From Gaetbulibacter sp. 4G1 (GTDB lineage: Bacteria; Bacteroidota; Bacteroidia; Flavobacteriales; Flavobacteriaceae): a DNA stretch of 64,000 bases. Positions 62,904 to 64,000 of the stretch are shown here, in pieces (position 1 is the first letter of the stretch; every line of letters starts with the position of its first letter). The stretch spans positions 1-64,000 of the forward strand of contig NZ_MDVN01000022.1 in the NCBI RefSeq assembly GCF_002741945.1, in the 5' to 3' direction. The position numbers were made by a program, and so were the translations under genes. The notes under the pieces were generated by a model. That model was not told the origin of the DNA. It searched no databases and saw only the letters and a list, made by a program, of their open reading frames with translations.

Positions 62904-63872
62904 ATGAGCTACCTAGAAACCACTCACGACGTATATAAAGAAGCAGCATTAACTCCTGATGTTGGCTTATGTTGTACTACAAACCCAATATGGGAATTAC
63001 CAGGATTAAAAATCCCTAAAATTATGCAAGAGATGAATTACGGCTGTGGTTCAACTGTGCATGCACGCGATTTAACCAACAATCCAAAAATGCTTTACGT
63101 AGGTGTTGGAGGCGGTATGGAATTATTACAATTCGCCTACTTTAATCGCCAAAAAGGAGGTGTAGTTGGTATAGATGTTGTCGATGAAATGCTGGAGGCC
63201 TCGCGTAAAAATTTTAAAGAAGCTGAAGCACAAAATCCTTGGTTTAAAAGTGAATTTGTTGATCTTAAAAAGGGCGATGCAATGCATCTTCCTGTTGAAG
63301 ATAATAGTATTGATGTCGCAGCACAAAACTGCTTATTTAACATTTTTAAAGCTGATGATTTAAAGAAAGCTATCGCTGAAATGTATCGTGTTTTAAAGCC
63401 TCATGGCCGTTTAGTAATGAGTGATCCAACTTGCGAACAGCCTATGAATGAAGAATTACGTAACGACGAACGTTTACGAGCTTTATGCTTAAGTGGTAGT
63501 TTACCCATTGCTGAATATGTAAAAGCTTTAACTGATGCTGGTTTTGGAACTATTGAAATTCGTGCACGTAAACCTTATAGAATTTTAGACCCTAAAAATT
63601 ACCCAACGGATGAGTTAATTTATATAGAATCTATTGAGGTAGCTGCAATTAAAGATCCGATGCCAGAAGACGGTCCATGTGTCTTTACAGGTAAAGCTGC
63701 AATTTATTATGGGGACGAAGATTATTTTGATGATAAAGCAGGACATATTTTATTAAAAAACCAACCTTTAGCTATTTGCGATAAAACTGCTGGAGCATTA
63801 CAAGCTATAGGTAGAGACGATATTTATTTTTCAGAATCTACTTTTCATTACGATGGTGGGGGTTGTTGCTAA
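62904..63872 (+). CDS. arsM: Arsenosugar biosynthesis arsenite methyltransferase ArsM
   Basis: I prefer the ATG at 62904 (MSYLETTHDVY); an in-frame ATG at 62889 adds five residues. Numbering from the longer form, the 327-residue protein has SAM motif VGVGGG (71-76) and Asp in GIDVVDE. It is cysteine-rich: Cys28-Cys29, Cys53, Cys148, Cys182, Cys200, Cys264, Cys297 and a C-terminal Cys326-Cys327. NYGCGSTVH and SDPTCEQPMNEELR fit the ArsM subgroup of arsenosugar loci. It methylates As(III) to dimethyl forms for ArsS. The terminal GGGCC could help bind arsenic. It is last in the operon, 59 bp after the phosphorylase gene, before a strong terminator. Confidence 0.94.
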   Translation: MSYLETTHDVYKEAALTPDVGLCCTTNPIWELPGLKIPKIMQEMNYGCGSTVHARDLTNNPKMLYVGVGGGMELLQFAYFNRQKGGVVGIDVVDEMLEASRKNFKEAEAQNPWFKSEFVDLKKGDAMHLPVEDNSIDVAAQNCLFNIFKADDLKKAIAEMYRVLKPHGRLVMSDPTCEQPMNEELRNDERLRALCLSGSLPIAEYVKALTDAGFGTIEIRARKPYRILDPKNYPTDELIYIESIEVAAIKDPMPEDGPCVFTGKAAIYYGDEDYFDDKAGHILLKNQPLAICDKTAGALQAIGRDDIYFSESTFHYDGGGCC

Positions 63873-63893
63873 ACAACTTATTATAAAACAATT

Positions 63894-63925
63894 AAAAAGA
63901 GCGACTAATTAGTCGCTCTTTTTTT
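63894..63925 (+). terminator. Terminator of the arsenosugar operon
   Basis: A near-perfect palindrome (AAAAAGAGCGACTAA with its complement, almost no loop) is followed by a T-run, 22 bp past the arsM stop. It is symmetric and could act from both sides. Confidence 0.92.
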
Positions 63926-64000
63926 AACATCTAAATTCTTTAAAGCAAAAGTAAGCTATCATAGATATTATCGTCAAAAAACTAAGTAAAATAATTTTCT
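63926..64000. other. Window end, nothing recognised
   Basis: AT-rich intergenic sequence after the operon terminator; no frame or structure that can be supported. Confidence 0.4.

Overview
The window is AT-rich (roughly one third G+C by eye), densely coded bacterial DNA. The gene content points to the Bacteroidota, most likely a marine member of the Flavobacteriaceae. Evidence for this is the SusC/SusD pair, type IX secretion (PorU, PorV, C-terminal sorting domains), the gliding lipoprotein GldJ, TAnnTTTG-type promoter boxes, few Shine-Dalgarno sites, and an arsenosugar operon of the flavobacterial type. No rRNA, CRISPR array, transposase, integrase or prophage was recognised. One tRNA (Val, anticodon TAC) is present.

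Layout. 0.2-11.6 kb, all on the minus strand, is a cell-surface region: an outer-membrane porin, a secreted arylsulfotransferase-like protein, a small lipoprotein, a secreted subtilase and a SusD/SusC pair, several separated by clear hairpin terminators. 11.9-19.1 kb (plus) holds ribonuclease HII, a large two-part lipoprotein, an OmpA-family protein with a small secreted partner, a nucleoid-associated protein and an NTF2-like protein. 19.1-24.7 kb (minus) has a HAD/SDR/M28-peptidase operon, the E2 and E1-alpha subunits of a pyruvate dehydrogenase complex, and cytidine deaminase. 24.8-33.3 kb is the type IX secretion/gliding locus porU-porV with divergent gldJ, then murF. 33.4-35.3 kb is a small regulatory patch: a PAS-LuxR regulator, an XRE repressor facing a small HTH-like protein across a perfect palindrome, and tRNA-Val. 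35.4-44.8 kb is core metabolism and transport: exbB-exbD-tonB-folC, glutamate-type dehydrogenase with NhaD, anmK and an acyl-CoA dehydrogenase.

44.8-48.8 kb is the clearest accessory island. A single 998-residue NACHT ATPase with membrane segments at both ends sits between long non-coding flanks. The flanks contain a 170-nt foldback palindrome and related repeats; one of these occurs in inverted orientation on the two sides of the gene. 48.8-55.4 kb carries a TPR histidine kinase/LytTR regulator pair and two different leucine-rich-repeat surface proteins. 55.6-59.3 kb has a PIF1-like helicase and a Na+/H+ antiporter.

59.4-63.9 kb is an arsenosugar operon: a peroxidase-like protein, radical SAM ArsS, an exported rhodanese, a DUF2064-type transferase, a nucleoside phosphorylase and ArsM, ending in a strong terminator. 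A plausible route is that ArsM methylates arsenite, ArsS attaches the 5'-deoxyadenosyl group, the phosphorylase removes adenine and the transferase processes the resulting sugar. Residues in the phosphorylase suggest it has been adapted to this 5'-substituted substrate. The best candidates for something undescribed are the NACHT cassette with its repeats and this specialised phosphorylase.
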